Shown one piece after another: positions 34,127-43,711 of a stretch of 64,000 nucleotides of DNA. The DNA comes from Burkholderiales bacterium (lineage in GTDB: Bacteria > Pseudomonadota > Gammaproteobacteria > Burkholderiales > Nitrosomonadaceae): the NCBI GenBank assembly GCA_024235795.1, contig JACKLR010000002.1, positions 186,001 through 250,000 on the forward strand. The letters are read 5' to 3'. The notes under the pieces were generated by a model. That model searched no databases, was not told where the DNA came from, and saw only the letters and a list, made by a program, of their open reading frames with translations. Numbering within the stretch: the stretch's first letter is position 1; each line of letters starts with the position of its first letter. The translations under genes were made by a program, and so were the position numbers.

Positions 34127-35500
34127 TTACCCTTGAGGAAAAAGTTTTCCCGGGTTCAGAATATTATTGGGATCGAACAGCGATTTAATATCCTTCATCA
34201 GTCCGAGTGTCGATGGATCAATTTCCTTGGCAATAAAATCGCGCTTTTCGCTGCCAATGCCATGCTCACCGGACAAAGTGCCATTCAGACGAATCACCAG
34301 ATCAAAAATTTTGTCCAGGCACTGCGCTGCTCGGGCGGCTTCATTGGCGTCATCAGGATTGATCAGCAGGTTAACATGGATATTGCCGTTGCCGGCATGG
34401 CCAAAGTTGACATTGGCGATTTGATACTGGTGACTGAGTTGCGCCAATGTATTTAAAAACTCGGGAAGTGTATTGACGGGCACCACAACATCCTCGTTAA
34501 TTTTTTTTGGCGCAATTTCGCGTAACAAGGGCGATAGCGCTTTGCGTGCTTTCCAGAGTGCCGCGATGTTTTCGGCCTGTCTGGCTTGTATCAGGCCATC
34601 CGATTTGCAGGCATTAAGGATGGCGGAAATGGTTGCAGCAAGCTCGCTTTCAGAGCCATCTGCTTCGATCATGAGCATGGCATTCGCCTGTTGCGGCAGC
34701 ATATCGGGATAACGGTTACGTATCAGGTTAAGTGATCCGGCGTCCAGAAATTCCAGTGCGCTCGGAAGCTGAGGCAGTGACATGATTTGTACAATTGCCC
34801 GGGTGCAACTGTTTAAATCCTGAAAATACGCTGTTATTCCGGCAACAGCTCCAGGTAACGCGGTGAGTTTTAATGTGGCTTCTGTGATAACGGCCAGGGT
34901 GCCTTCCGATCCAATGAGCAGGCGTGTCAGATCGTAACCGACAACACCTTTGGTGGTATAACATCCCGTTCTGATGATTTTACCCGCGGCTGTTACGGCC
35001 TTGAGTCCCAGTACGTGGTCGCGTGTTGTGCCGTATTTTACTGCGTGCGGGCCCCCGGCGCTGGTGGCAATATTGCCGCCGATACTGGAATACATGGCGC
35101 TCGATGGATCCGGTGGCCAGAAAAAACCATACGGCCTGGCAGTGTCTTGTACGGTCTGATTTAGCACGCCTGGTTCTGCAACAAGGACGCGATTGGCGAT
35201 GTCAACGGAAATGATTTTGAGCATGCGTTCCAATGACAAGGCGACTCCACCCTGTTCAGGAATGCTGCCGCCAGCGGTGCCTGTTCCGCGTCCACGGGGC
35301 ACCAGCGGTACTTTGTATTGATTGCACAGGGAAACTATCGCCTGGACTTCGCTTGTGCTGAGTGGAAAGACTACAGCCTGAGGCGGAAAAATTTTACGGC
35401 TGTTGTCGTAGGCGTAGGTATAGCAGTCCACGGGATCAGTATAAAGCCGGTCGGGCGGTAGGATGTTGTTTAGAGCAGATAAAAATTCAACAGGCAACAT
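34127..35500 (-). CDS. FAD-linked oxidase, glycolate/D-lactate oxidase (GlcD) type
   Basis: A 457-residue flavoprotein. The FAD_binding_4 domain has VPRGRGTGTAGGSIPEQGGV and GGNIATSAGGPHAVKYG. The C-terminal FAD-oxidase domain has NFGHAGNGNIHVNLL (zinc or substrate histidines) and GTLSGEHGIGSEKR. These features mark D-2-hydroxyacid dehydrogenases such as GlcD, which oxidise glycolate or D-lactate at the membrane. GlcE and GlcF are not adjacent, so a D-lactate dehydrogenase role is equally possible. The ATG at 35500 is preferred, because an upstream GTG at 35521 lies inside an inverted-repeat element and would add only residues encoded by the repeat. Confidence 0.88.
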   Translation of the reverse strand: MLPVEFLSALNNILPPDRLYTDPVDCYTYAYDNSRKIFPPQAVVFPLSTSEVQAIVSLCNQYKVPLVPRGRGTGTAGGSIPEQGGVALSLERMLKIISVDIANRVLVAEPGVLNQTVQDTARPYGFFWPPDPSSAMYSSIGGNIATSAGGPHAVKYGTTRDHVLGLKAVTAAGKIIRTGCYTTKGVVGYDLTRLLIGSEGTLAVITEATLKLTALPGAVAGITAYFQDLNSCTRAIVQIMSLPQLPSALEFLDAGSLNLIRNRYPDMLPQQANAMLMIEADGSESELAATISAILNACKSDGLIQARQAENIAALWKARKALSPLLREIAPKKINEDVVVPVNTLPEFLNTLAQLSHQYQIANVNFGHAGNGNIHVNLLINPDDANEAARAAQCLDKIFDLVIRLNGTLSGEHGIGSEKRDFIAKEIDPSTLGLMKDIKSLFDPNNILNPGKLFPQG

Positions 35501-35508
35501 GTAATTTA

Positions 35509-35660
35509 TTGGCTCTATCACTTTTAATTGTTGGCGTTATAGGAAACAGCCTGATTCTGCTTTGAATTGCTTATAAATAATGCATATCAGGTATAGATGG
35601 TTTTTTCCTTTAAATTCATCAAAATGCTTAATTACCAACAATTAACGATGAAAGAGCCAA
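35509..35660. repeat. 152-bp element bounded by 26-bp imperfect inverted repeats
   Basis: TTGGCTC at 35509 through TTGTTGG at 35534 matches, in reverse, CCAACAATTAA at 35635 through GAGCCAA at 35660 at about 22 of 26 positions. The interior of 100 bases has no gene. It looks like a small non-autonomous insertion directly upstream of the FAD oxidase start. Confidence 0.5.
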
Positions 35661-35720
35661 TTTATTTGCATGTGATTTTTTTGTTTTCAAATTTCCGCTA
35701 GTCGCAATCGACGAATAGCC

Positions 35721-36308
35721 TTAGTCGATATATTCAAAAACTCTGACGACTTTTAAAACACCTGAAGTGGAGCTTGCGATTTCTGTGGCGCTATCGGCTT
35801 CTTCGCGTTTTACCATGCCGAGCAAAAATACCACACCTTTTTCAGTGACGATTTTGACATGGTTAATCTGAAATTTTCCTGAAGCAAGAAAACGGCTTTT
35901 GACTTTGGAAGTAATGAAAGTATCCTTGCTGCGGGAGGCTAATGAGCTTTTTTCGCCAATTGTAATTTCATTGATGATATTACGCACATTCTCAATGCTC
36001 CTGACTAGTCTACCTGCATCTTCTTTCACCGTTTCATTGGGTGCTTCGCCAGTGAGCAGAACAATGCGATTAAAACTGGTTACGTTGACTTGAAGCTGAT
36101 TGCCTAGTTGTTCGTAAATGCGCCGTGAGCTTTTTAATTCGATTGATTCGTCTTCAATGAATATGCCGCTGGTTCTGCGGTCTTCAGACACCATAGCAGA
36201 CGTGCCAGCGCCAGTGCCAACTCCAACTGCAACCATGGGTGCGCAATTCACTATCAATGGAAGAAAAATAACCAGAAAAAAACATTTGTTTTTGTAGATA
36301 AATTGCAT
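35721..36308 (-). CDS. two-BON-domain outer-membrane lipoprotein, DolP/YraP-like
   Basis: A 195-residue protein starting at the ATG at 36308, preceded by AGGAGA. The signal ends LIVNCAP, an acceptable lipobox. VGVGTGAGTSAMV is the glycine-rich linker. Two BON domains follow, roughly residues 50-120 (YEQLGNQLQVNV ... VLLTGEAPNE) and 125-195 (FITSKVKSRFLASGKFQINH ... VVFLLGMVKREEAD). In E. coli DolP this protein binds anionic lipid and supports outer-membrane assembly. It is a single gene here. Confidence 0.85.
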   Translation of the reverse strand: MQFIYKNKCFFLVIFLPLIVNCAPMVAVGVGTGAGTSAMVSEDRRTSGIFIEDESIELKSSRRIYEQLGNQLQVNVTSFNRIVLLTGEAPNETVKEDAGRLVRSIENVRNIINEITIGEKSSLASRSKDTFITSKVKSRFLASGKFQINHVKIVTEKGVVFLLGMVKREEADSATEIASSTSGVLKVVRVFEYID

Positions 36309-36614
36309 TGTGTTGTCTCCTGATATTTCAATGATATTAAATTTGATCATACAGTAAAATGGGCTGTAACAATAAACTTAACGTGGTAGGCAGGCAATGG
36401 ATGAGGTCAATTTTAACGCGGTTTACTGATAGCTTTAATCGAGCCGGTGAATCGCTTTTTTGCCGCTAAAGAATTCTTAATGCAAAAAACTGGAGCATTA
36501 TTAAAGACGGAGTAATGTGTGGATTAGAGTTGAAAAAATTCATTTATCTGTTATTGAACCTGTCTTATAAATATGGCAACATGCACGGTAAATACTAAAA
36601 AATAAATTAACACT
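36309..36614. other. divergent promoter region between dolP-like and mlaA genes
   Basis: About 300 bases of AT-rich sequence between two divergent envelope-protein genes. It must hold both promoters, but no convincing -35/-10 pair or inverted repeat could be singled out. Confidence 0.4.
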
Positions 36615-37376
36615 ATGACATATCTTGCAAAATTAAAAATCATTTTACAGCTGTCTTTGCTGTTGTCGTCCGGCATTTTTTTAACCGGATGCGCTTCTAC
36701 AAATAGTCAGCATAATCCGGATCCTTTTGAGACGATGAATCGAGCGGTGTTCGACTTCAACGAAATGGTCGATGACAATGTTATAGAGCCGGTTGCCAGA
36801 AATTATAAACGGTTTGTGCCTCAACCTATACAACTGGTTGTGGGCAATGCTTTTTCAAATGCAAACGATGTGATCGTTACTGCAAATTCAATTTTGCAGC
36901 TTAATTTTGAAAGTGCTGCAGCGAGTGCAACACGCTTCGTGATTAATACAACGTTTGGTTTGTTTGGAGCGATTGATATTGCCAGTGATATTAGTGCAGC
37001 AAGCGATATTAACCTTAATAAACGAAATGAGGATTTTGGTCAGACGATGGGGCATTATGGTCTCGCTACGGGTCCTTATCTTGTAATTCCATTTTTGGGG
37101 CCGAGTACGGTTAGAGATGCAGTTGGCATTGGCGTGGATAGTTTGGTTGCGCATCCTGTGACAACAATTGTTTACCTAAACAGTGTCGATGTACTGGATG
37201 CGGCGGTCAGAACGCCTGTTGCGATGGGGATGGCGCTGGATGCCCGTGTGCAGTTGCTTGACGTTGACAAGACACTGGAAGAGGCTGCATTGGATAAGTA
37301 TGAGTTTGTCCGCGATGCGTACTTGCAGCGTCGTGATAGTCTGGTTAACAACGAAGACATTGAATTAAAAGAATAA
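36615..37376 (+). CDS. mlaA: MlaA-family outer-membrane phospholipid-transport lipoprotein
   Basis: A 253-residue lipoprotein with lipobox FLTGCAS. NPDPFETMNRAVFDFNEMVD is the family signature, and the conserved GHYGLATGPYLVIPFLGPST follows, with TTFGLFGAIDIASD before it. MlaA removes phospholipid from the outer leaflet and passes it to MlaC. The remaining mla genes are not in the window. A strong terminator follows the stop by about 75 bases, so the gene is a single unit. Confidence 0.95.
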   Translation: MTYLAKLKIILQLSLLLSSGIFLTGCASTNSQHNPDPFETMNRAVFDFNEMVDDNVIEPVARNYKRFVPQPIQLVVGNAFSNANDVIVTANSILQLNFESAAASATRFVINTTFGLFGAIDIASDISAASDINLNKRNEDFGQTMGHYGLATGPYLVIPFLGPSTVRDAVGIGVDSLVAHPVTTIVYLNSVDVLDAAVRTPVAMGMALDARVQLLDVDKTLEEAALDKYEFVRDAYLQRRDSLVNNEDIELKE

Positions 37377-37450
37377 ATCGTAAAAAAACCAGATGTTGAT
37401 CGTGTTGGCAGCTTCCCGATCTTAGTATTCATGTGAGTCTGGAAAACAAT

Positions 37451-37489
37451 GCACGCTCAGATTAAAATTTTTCTGAGCGTGCTTTTTTT
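37451..37489 (+). terminator. strong rho-independent terminator after mlaA
   Basis: GCACGCTCAG (37451-37460) and CTGAGCGTGC (37473-37482) form a perfect ten-pair stem with a 12-base loop, followed by seven T. Confidence 0.92.
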
Positions 37490-37622
37490 ATTAAAATTTT
37501 GAATCTCGGATTTACTGAGTGAACTCATGTAGTAAAAATTGCAAGTGATCCATAACGAATTGAGATCCTTCGTTCATTATTGATGTAAATATGATTTGGG
37601 ACGCAAATTAAGAGATGTAAGA

Positions 37623-37787
37623 ATGAAAAAATATCAATGTAACATATGTGGCTTCATGTACGATGAAGCAGTGGGTGATCCCGCGCATGGCATTATGGCT
37701 GGTACACGATGGGAAGATATTCCGGAAAGCTGGACTTGCCCGGAATGTGGTGTGAATAAAGCAGATTTTGAGATGGTGGAGATTTAG
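37623..37787 (+). CDS. rubredoxin
   Basis: A 54-residue iron protein. The four iron-binding cysteines are C6, C9, C39 and C42 (QCNIC and TCPECG). The core [20 protein letters not shown] is standard. It carries single electrons in the cytosol, here almost surely to or from the reductase encoded three bases downstream. The ATG at 37623 gives the standard length. An upstream frame beginning at 37596 adds nine atypical residues. Confidence 0.95.
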   Translation: MKKYQCNICGFMYDEAVGDPAHGIMAGTRWEDIPESWTCPECGVNKADFEMVEI

Positions 37788-37790
37788 GCA

Positions 37791-38942
37791 ATGGATCATC
37801 CAGTTATCATTATCGGGAGCGGACTTGCCGGCTATGCAGTGGCGCGGGAATTAAGGAAACTGACCGCTGATAAGCCTGTTTTGCTGCTTTCTACAGACCA
37901 TGCTGGTTTTTACTCCAAACCGATGCTGTCCAATGCGCTGACAACAGGAAAAACACCCGATTCCATCATCAATAGTGATGCCGATCAAATGGCTTCGCAA
38001 TTAAATATAACCATACGTCCGCATACACAAGTCACAGCAATTGACAGGGTTAGCCATACAATTACACTGGCAAATAAAGAACAGTTATCCTATAGCAAAC
38101 TCGTACTAGCCATAGGTGCCGAACAAGTATGCCTGCCTTTACAGGGAAGTGGCGTAGCAAAAATTTTAACGGTTAATGATGTCGACGATTATCGCCATTT
38201 CCGTGATGCCTTGATTGATAAAAAAAAGGTTGCCATTATTGGAGCGGGGCTGATAGGTTGTGAATTTGCCAATGATCTGGCTTCAGCAGGTTACCAGGTT
38301 GATCTAATTGATATCGCATCACAGCCTTTAGGACGATTGCTGCCGTCAGAAGCCGGTGTTTATCTGCAAAAAAAACTGGAGGCTGTCGGTGTGGTTTTTC
38401 ATTTGGATGCGTCGACGCAGTCCGTTGAACAAATTGATGATCGGTTAAGTTTGCTTTTGGCAACGGGTGAAAAAGTAGAAACCGATATTGTACTGTCTTC
38501 AGTAGGATTGGCGCCGCGTATCAAGATGGCGCAAGAAGCCGGATTGAATGTCAACCGTGGCATTGTGGTTGATCAAATGCTGCAAACCAGTGATGAGCAT
38601 ATCTATGCCTTGGGTGATTGCGCAGAAGTGGCTGGCAGAGTATTGCCCTTCGTAATGCCCATAACGCATGCCGCGCGTGCTTTGGCGGCCACTTTAGCGG
38701 GTAATCCGACAGCCGTTAAATACCCTGCCATGCCCGTTCTGGTTAAAACACCCGCATGTCCAACCATTGTGTCACCACCCGATGCTGACAAAGTGGGTAA
38801 ATGGGTGGTCGCAAAAGACGACGAAGGCGTGAAAGCACTTTTTCAGGATGACTCGGGTAGCTTGCTGGGATTTGCCCTTTTGGGTAAGGCAACCCTGGAA
38901 AAAAATGAACTGGTTACAAAATTGCCCCCGGTTCTTGGTTGA
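37791..38942 (+). CDS. rubredoxin-NAD(P)H reductase, FAD type
   Basis: A 383-residue FAD/NAD(P)-dependent oxidoreductase. FAD binding begins [21 protein letters not shown] binding is [18 protein letters not shown] (about residues 143-160), and the second FAD motif is [11 protein letters not shown]. The neighbouring rubredoxin gene identifies the partner. Rubredoxin reductases feed electrons to oxygen- or peroxide-reducing enzymes or alkane hydroxylases. No such partner is next door, so oxidative defence is a guess. The stop overlaps the stretch before yciB. Confidence 0.92.
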   Translation: MDHPVIIIGSGLAGYAVARELRKLTADKPVLLLSTDHAGFYSKPMLSNALTTGKTPDSIINSDADQMASQLNITIRPHTQVTAIDRVSHTITLANKEQLSYSKLVLAIGAEQVCLPLQGSGVAKILTVNDVDDYRHFRDALIDKKKVAIIGAGLIGCEFANDLASAGYQVDLIDIASQPLGRLLPSEAGVYLQKKLEAVGVVFHLDASTQSVEQIDDRLSLLLATGEKVETDIVLSSVGLAPRIKMAQEAGLNVNRGIVVDQMLQTSDEHIYALGDCAEVAGRVLPFVMPITHAARALAATLAGNPTAVKYPAMPVLVKTPACPTIVSPPDADKVGKWVVAKDDEGVKALFQDDSGSLLGFALLGKATLEKNELVTKLPPVLG

Positions 38943-38965
38943 TTGCGTTTTTAAATTCCAGTGAT

Positions 38966-39577
38966 ATGAAATTCTTGTTTGATTTATTCCCGGTTATACT
39001 GTTTTTTATCGCGTTTAAAACCCATGATATTTTTGTGGCAACAGCTGTTGCCATAGCGGCGACTTTTGTCCAGATTGGCTGGGTCTGGTATCGACATCGC
39101 CAAGTGGACAACATGTTGTGGATCAGTCTGGTTCTGATTATCCTATTTGGTGGCGCTACACTGCTTTTTCAGGATGAAACATTTATAAAATGGAAACCGA
39201 CCGTACTGTACTGGTTGTTTGCCATGATTTTATGGGTATCCAGTCTGGTGTTTGGCAAGAATCTTATTCGTGTCATGCTGGGAAAACAAATTGTGTTGCC
39301 ATCTTTGGTGTGGCAAAAGCTTAATATCAGTTGGGTAGTTTTTTTCATATTTATGGGATGTGTTAATCTATATATCGCATACAGTTTTTCGGTAGATATC
39401 TGGGTTACATTCAAGTTATTCGGTTCGATGGGGTTGATGCTGATATTTATAGTGTTACAGATTGTTATGCTGCGCAAATACGTGAACATAATGGTTCCAT
39501 CAGTATCCAAAGATAAAGTCATTGAATCAGAAAGAGCGCTTCAAGAGAACATTGAAAATAAAATAAACAGAGATTAA
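38966..39577 (+). CDS. yciB: septation / inner-membrane-spanning protein YciB
   Basis: A 203-residue protein of five to six membrane helices. [18 protein letters not shown] is the family start, followed by [39 protein letters not shown], then VLYWLFA, is diagnostic. It is linked to cell division and envelope integrity. The ATG at 38966 is chosen because the conserved region starts exactly there. The next gene begins one base after the stop, indicating co-translation. Confidence 0.93.
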   Translation: MKFLFDLFPVILFFIAFKTHDIFVATAVAIAATFVQIGWVWYRHRQVDNMLWISLVLIILFGGATLLFQDETFIKWKPTVLYWLFAMILWVSSLVFGKNLIRVMLGKQIVLPSLVWQKLNISWVVFFIFMGCVNLYIAYSFSVDIWVTFKLFGSMGLMLIFIVLQIVMLRKYVNIMVPSVSKDKVIESERALQENIENKINRD

Positions 39578-39578
39578 G

Positions 39579-39881
39579 ATGTTATACGTAATTCATGGTG
39601 AAGATGTGCCAGACAGTCTTGAGCGCAGGATGGCAGCGCGGCCGGCTCATCTGGAACGATTAAAGCATTTGCAGGATGCTGGGTGTTTACTGCTTGCGGG
39701 CCCTTTCCCGGCAATTGATAACTTGGAACCAGGGCCGGCAGGTTTTTCCGGTAGCCTTATCGTGGCAGAGTTTGAGTCATTAGAGGCGGCAAAAAAGTGG
39801 GCTAACGCGGATCCCTATGTGGCGGCGGGTGTTTATAGCAGTGTTTTCGTTAAACCTTTTAAGAAAGTGTTCCCTGAATAA
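39579..39881 (+). CDS. YciI-family protein
   Basis: A 100-residue ferredoxin-like fold protein. The N-terminal [20 protein letters not shown], then [21 protein letters not shown], and [19 protein letters not shown] are typical. Family members have a conserved His-Asp pair and are thought to be small hydrolases or dehydrochlorinases. The function is unproven. The gene follows yciB directly, a pairing also found in many proteobacteria (yciB-yciI or yciA), supporting an operon. Confidence 0.9.
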   Translation: MLYVIHGEDVPDSLERRMAARPAHLERLKHLQDAGCLLLAGPFPAIDNLEPGPAGFSGSLIVAEFESLEAAKKWANADPYVAAGVYSSVFVKPFKKVFPE

Positions 39882-39966
39882 AAATTAGCTTTGTAATGTA
39901 TTTTTTGTCTTAAAAGCGTATACTTACCGGCAACAATTTATCCAAATTATACAAAAAGGAAATTTC

Positions 39967-40761
39967 ATGCGTTTGACTAAATTTTCGCAATTTTTAATCA
40001 TCGGTTATTTTGGTTTAGTAGCCATGGCGGTTCAGGCTCAGTCATCAGCGACGATGGCAACGGTTAATGGTGTTGCCATACCACAATCCCGTCTCGATTT
40101 AATGGTCAAGGCGAGTGCCATGCAAGGACAGGAGGATGGCCCCGAATTGAGAAAAGCATTAAGAGAAAATTTGATCACAGAAGAAATACTGGCTCAGGAG
40201 GCAGTGCGGAAAGGGCTTGATAAAAAATCTGATGTTATGGCGCAAGTTGAAATTGCCAAGCAGGCGGCATTGATACGTGCATTCCAGGCGGACTATATTG
40301 AAAACAACAAGGTGGGCGAAGACACCTTGAAAAGAGAATATGATATGTTAAAAGTTCAAATGGGCGACAAGGAATATAAAGCCCGTCATATTCTTGTGGA
40401 AAACGAAAGTGAAGCCAGAGATATTATTGCCAATTTAAGGAAAGGCGGCGATTTTGCCAAAATTGCCGCAGAAAGATCTATCGATGAAGGCAGTAAAATG
40501 AGTGGTGGCGACCTTAACTGGAGTCCTTCTGCAGCTTATGTCAGACCTTTTGCCGAGGCCTTGACAAGGCTTGAAAAAGGAAAATTGACTGATGAGCCTG
40601 TCCATACTGCTTTTGGTTGGCACGTTATTGAGTTAATTGATACCCGTCCGATGGATGTTCCGCCGTTTAATGAAGTAAAACAGAACATCGAACAGCGTGT
40701 GCTGCAGCGCGAATTTGCAGCATATGTTCAGGAGTTACGCAGTAAAGCGAGAGTTGAATAG
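39967..40761 (+). CDS. periplasmic parvulin-type peptidyl-prolyl isomerase
   Basis: A 264-residue protein with a signal peptide cut near VQA/QSS. A helical chaperone region carries two SurA-like segments (PQSRLDLMVKASAMQ). The parvulin domain spans about residues 135-235 (KARHILVENESEARDIIANL, GGDLNWSPSAAYVRPFAEA, TAFGWHVIELID). It should help fold outer-membrane or secreted proteins by proline isomerisation. It is the last gene of the rubredoxin-yciB-yciI run and convergent with alr. Confidence 0.92.
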   Translation: MRLTKFSQFLIIGYFGLVAMAVQAQSSATMATVNGVAIPQSRLDLMVKASAMQGQEDGPELRKALRENLITEEILAQEAVRKGLDKKSDVMAQVEIAKQAALIRAFQADYIENNKVGEDTLKREYDMLKVQMGDKEYKARHILVENESEARDIIANLRKGGDFAKIAAERSIDEGSKMSGGDLNWSPSAAYVRPFAEALTRLEKGKLTDEPVHTAFGWHVIELIDTRPMDVPPFNEVKQNIEQRVLQREFAAYVQELRSKARVE

Positions 40762-40765
40762 TTTT

Positions 40766-41890
40766 TTAATTTGGTTGAAGATGAAGATGAGTGGAGTGGT
40801 TCTGAAAATCGTTCTTTGATACGACCATTTCCACTCGTGTTGACAACGAACAAAGCAGCTCATAGCTGACAGTTTCGGCAGAATTTGCAATTTTTTCTAC
40901 GGGCAATCCCTGCCCCCATAGTGTTACCGGGCTACTGACTTTGATATCATTCGAATCAGTCAAGTCGACAGCAAGCATATCCATAGATACTTTTCCGATT
41001 AACCGGCATATCTGATTGTTTACTAATACCGGTGTGCCTGTCGGTGCATGGCGAGGGTAGCCATCCGCGTAGCCGCAAGCAACAATCCCGATCTGCATGG
41101 GTTTTTCAGCTTGAAAACTGCCACTGTAACCCACTATATCTCCTTTTTTAAGATGGTGGATAGCAATTATCTTGCTGACAAGCGTCATTACGGGTTTTAA
41201 TTTAAAATCGGCCGCTGTATGCGTTGCAAAAGGCGATGCGCCATATAACATCAAGCCCGGACGAATCCAGTCACGATGTGTTTCGGGATAACGGATGATT
41301 GCGGCTGAGTTGGCCAGTGTACAGGGCCTTAGCGTATTTCGGGTGATTTGATCAAATAGCTGTAATTGATGACAAAATCGCGCATTGTTAATTGCGCCAT
41401 CAGCGGTTGCAAAATGTGTCATGACAGTAATTTGCGATATGGCTGGATTGTTGGAGAGGTTTTTAAAAACATCGGGAAATTGCTCGGGAGGAAACCCTAA
41501 GCGATTCATGCCAGAATTGATTTTTAGAAAAATATTCAGTTCGCGATGCTTACAGTTGGATAGCATGGCAACCTGTTCGTTATGATGGACGACAGCGCTC
41601 AGCCTGTATTTTTCCAATAAAGCCAGTTCCTGTGTTGAAAAGAAGCCTTCAAGCAGCAAAATGGGATGATCAAAGCCCGCTTCTCGCAGAGAAATTGCCG
41701 CTTCCAGTTCAAGCAACGCGAAGCCGTCCACGGTTTTTAATGCGTGCGCAGTATGCAGCAGTCCGTGCCCGTACGCGTTGGCTTTGATAACGGCCATAAT
41801 CCGTGCATCGGGTGCATATTGACGGGTTATTGACAGGTTATGTGTTAAGGCTGCCAAGTCGATATAGGCTTGAATAGGGCGTGGCATCAT
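40766..41890 (-). CDS. alr: alanine racemase
   Basis: A 374-residue PLP enzyme making D-alanine for peptidoglycan. The PLP lysine is K36 in MAVIKANAYGHG. The second catalytic base, Tyr, lies in VACGYADGYPRHAPTG, and IGKVSMDMLAVDLT is conserved. The start at the ATG at 41890 (MMPRPIQAYIDLAAL) matches the family. An upstream start at 42001 would add 37 residues with no homology. It is divergent from lplT. Confidence 0.94.
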   Translation of the reverse strand: MMPRPIQAYIDLAALTHNLSITRQYAPDARIMAVIKANAYGHGLLHTAHALKTVDGFALLELEAAISLREAGFDHPILLLEGFFSTQELALLEKYRLSAVVHHNEQVAMLSNCKHRELNIFLKINSGMNRLGFPPEQFPDVFKNLSNNPAISQITVMTHFATADGAINNARFCHQLQLFDQITRNTLRPCTLANSAAIIRYPETHRDWIRPGLMLYGASPFATHTAADFKLKPVMTLVSKIIAIHHLKKGDIVGYSGSFQAEKPMQIGIVACGYADGYPRHAPTGTPVLVNNQICRLIGKVSMDMLAVDLTDSNDIKVSSPVTLWGQGLPVEKIANSAETVSYELLCSLSTRVEMVVSKNDFQNHSTHLHLQPN

Positions 41891-42292
41891 GTTTTCTTGT
41901 CGCGGGAAGTTTGAAAAATAGTTTTTATGGATATGGATTGATTCAAGCCGATTTGCGATTGAGTTTGGTTTGTTAACTGAATTTAGAAACGGTGATTTCA
42001 ATATTACCAGGCCACAGTATTATGCGTGTGTCGGCAAAGATTTTTTTGATTTATCAAATTGATTCAACCCGGTAATCGTGACACAAAAAGCCACTATGAT
42101 AATCCATATTATCTTTCCGAATCTATTTTTTTAGATTACCAGTTTTATCGATTGATTGTACTTTTCAGGTTGGTAATTCCATTTTTGTATATTTATGTTT
42201 TACGTCTTCACACCGTTTCATGGTATAAACCACTTCTAATGATCAGGTTATTACATATTTTAAAAAAACAATAAGATTAGTAGAGGAACAAT

Positions 42293-43561
42293 TTGAACCG
42301 CGGTTTTTATACCATCATGGCTGCGCAATTTTTCTCTTCCCTTGCGGATAATGCGTTGCTGATTGTTGCCATTGCATTATTGATTGATTTGCATGCGCCT
42401 GCCTTTCTCACGCCGTTGCTCAAATTTGTTTTTGTTTTGTTTTACGTTATTCTCGCGCCATTTGTCGGCGCATTTGCTGATTCCATGCCCAAGGGACGGG
42501 TTATGTTCATCAGTAATTCCATCAAGATTATAGGGTGTGGCTTATTATTTCTTGCGATGCATCAATATTCTGCGCTGGCTGCATATGCCGTGGTTGGACT
42601 CGGTGCTGCCGCTTATTCCCCGGCCAAATACGGTATATTAACCGAGCTACTGCCGCCAGAAAAACTGGTCATAGCAAATGGCTGGATAGAGGGATTAACC
42701 GTTGCATCAATTGTGTTAGGGACCATGCTGGGGGGTATTTTAATTACGCCGATTGTTTCTGAGGCGTTGCTTTCGACAAATTTCCCTTTTGTACATACAG
42801 CGACAGAAGTCAGTATTTTCATTGTGGCTGTAATTTATCTGATCGCAGCAATTTTCAATCTGTTTATTCCGAATACCGGCATAGATCATCGTATTCCCAA
42901 CAAAAATCCGTTTTATCTGATACAGGAATTTGCCCATTGTGTGAAATTGCTGTGGACAGACAAACTGGGGCAGATTTCATTGGCGGTTACCACATTATTT
43001 TGGGGTGCAGGTGCGACACTGCAGTTTATTGTCATAAAGTGGGCGGAAGTGGCATTGGACTATCCGTTGAATAAAGCGGCTCAGTTGCAAGGTGTTGTTG
43101 CATTGGGAATCGCCATTGGTGCAGTCATGGCAGCGCGCGCAGTGTCGTTGAAGAAATCCTTGTCTGTTCTTCCGCTTGGCTTTGCAACAGGGCTGGTGGT
43201 TATGGTTATGATATTTGTTCATGATCTGTGGACGGCTGTCGTTCTCTTAATTTTGATTGGAGGTATGGCTGGATTTTTTGTTGTGCCCATGAATGCCTTA
43301 TTGCAGCATCGGGGTTATATTTTAATGGGGGCAGGCCATTCTATCGCAGTACAGAATTTCAATGAAAATCTGGGCATACTGATGATGCTATCGTTCTATG
43401 CGCTGTTGATTTATTTTGAAGTGCATATTTATGTCGTCATTGTATTGTTTGGGCTATTCATGTCGGTCATTATGGCGTTGATCCGCAAGTGGCATGCATA
43501 CAATCAGAGTATTGAAGATTCGCTGCATTTGATTGGTACGCGGAAATTACACCGGCGCTGA
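42293..43561 (+). CDS. lplT: lysophospholipid transporter LplT
   Basis: A 422-residue MFS-type inner-membrane flippase that returns lysophospholipid to the inner leaflet. The start is a TTG with GAGGAA six bases upstream and gives MNRGFYTIMAAQFFSSLADN, the standard opening. FADSMPKGRVMFISNSIKII and AAYSPAKYGILTELLPPEKL are typical LplT loops. In many species a fused or adjacent aas acyltransferase acts with it, but none is adjacent here. The betaproteobacterial partner gene is often alr, as here. Confidence 0.92.
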   Translation: MNRGFYTIMAAQFFSSLADNALLIVAIALLIDLHAPAFLTPLLKFVFVLFYVILAPFVGAFADSMPKGRVMFISNSIKIIGCGLLFLAMHQYSALAAYAVVGLGAAAYSPAKYGILTELLPPEKLVIANGWIEGLTVASIVLGTMLGGILITPIVSEALLSTNFPFVHTATEVSIFIVAVIYLIAAIFNLFIPNTGIDHRIPNKNPFYLIQEFAHCVKLLWTDKLGQISLAVTTLFWGAGATLQFIVIKWAEVALDYPLNKAAQLQGVVALGIAIGAVMAARAVSLKKSLSVLPLGFATGLVVMVMIFVHDLWTAVVLLILIGGMAGFFVVPMNALLQHRGYILMGAGHSIAVQNFNENLGILMMLSFYALLIYFEVHIYVVIVLFGLFMSVIMALIRKWHAYNQSIEDSLHLIGTRKLHRR

Positions 43562-43652
43562 GTGTCTCGGAAATCAGGTTTTTCAGTCACGATCCAGAAG
43601 CCAGTTGTATAGGCGAGACGAAATGAGACGGAAACCGCCTATATAAGGATGG

Positions 43653-43680
43653 GTTGAAATTTTAACGTAATCCCCCACGT
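43653..43680 (+). promoter_or_regulatory. sigma-32 (heat-shock) promoter of clpB
   Basis: GTTGAAA (43653-43659), 13 bases, then CCCCACGT (43673-43680) fits the sigma-32 consensus CTTGAAA-n(11-16)-CCCCATnT closely. It lies 32 bases before the clpB ATG. Confidence 0.8.
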
Positions 43681-43711
43681 AGTGTTCAGTGACCTACTTT
43701 GGGAGAAATCA

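Noticed and set aside
42059..42274. Plus-strand 71-codon frame before lplT
   Set aside because: It has no ribosome site and reads as aromatic-rich AT-driven sequence. The region more likely holds the alr and lplT promoters.
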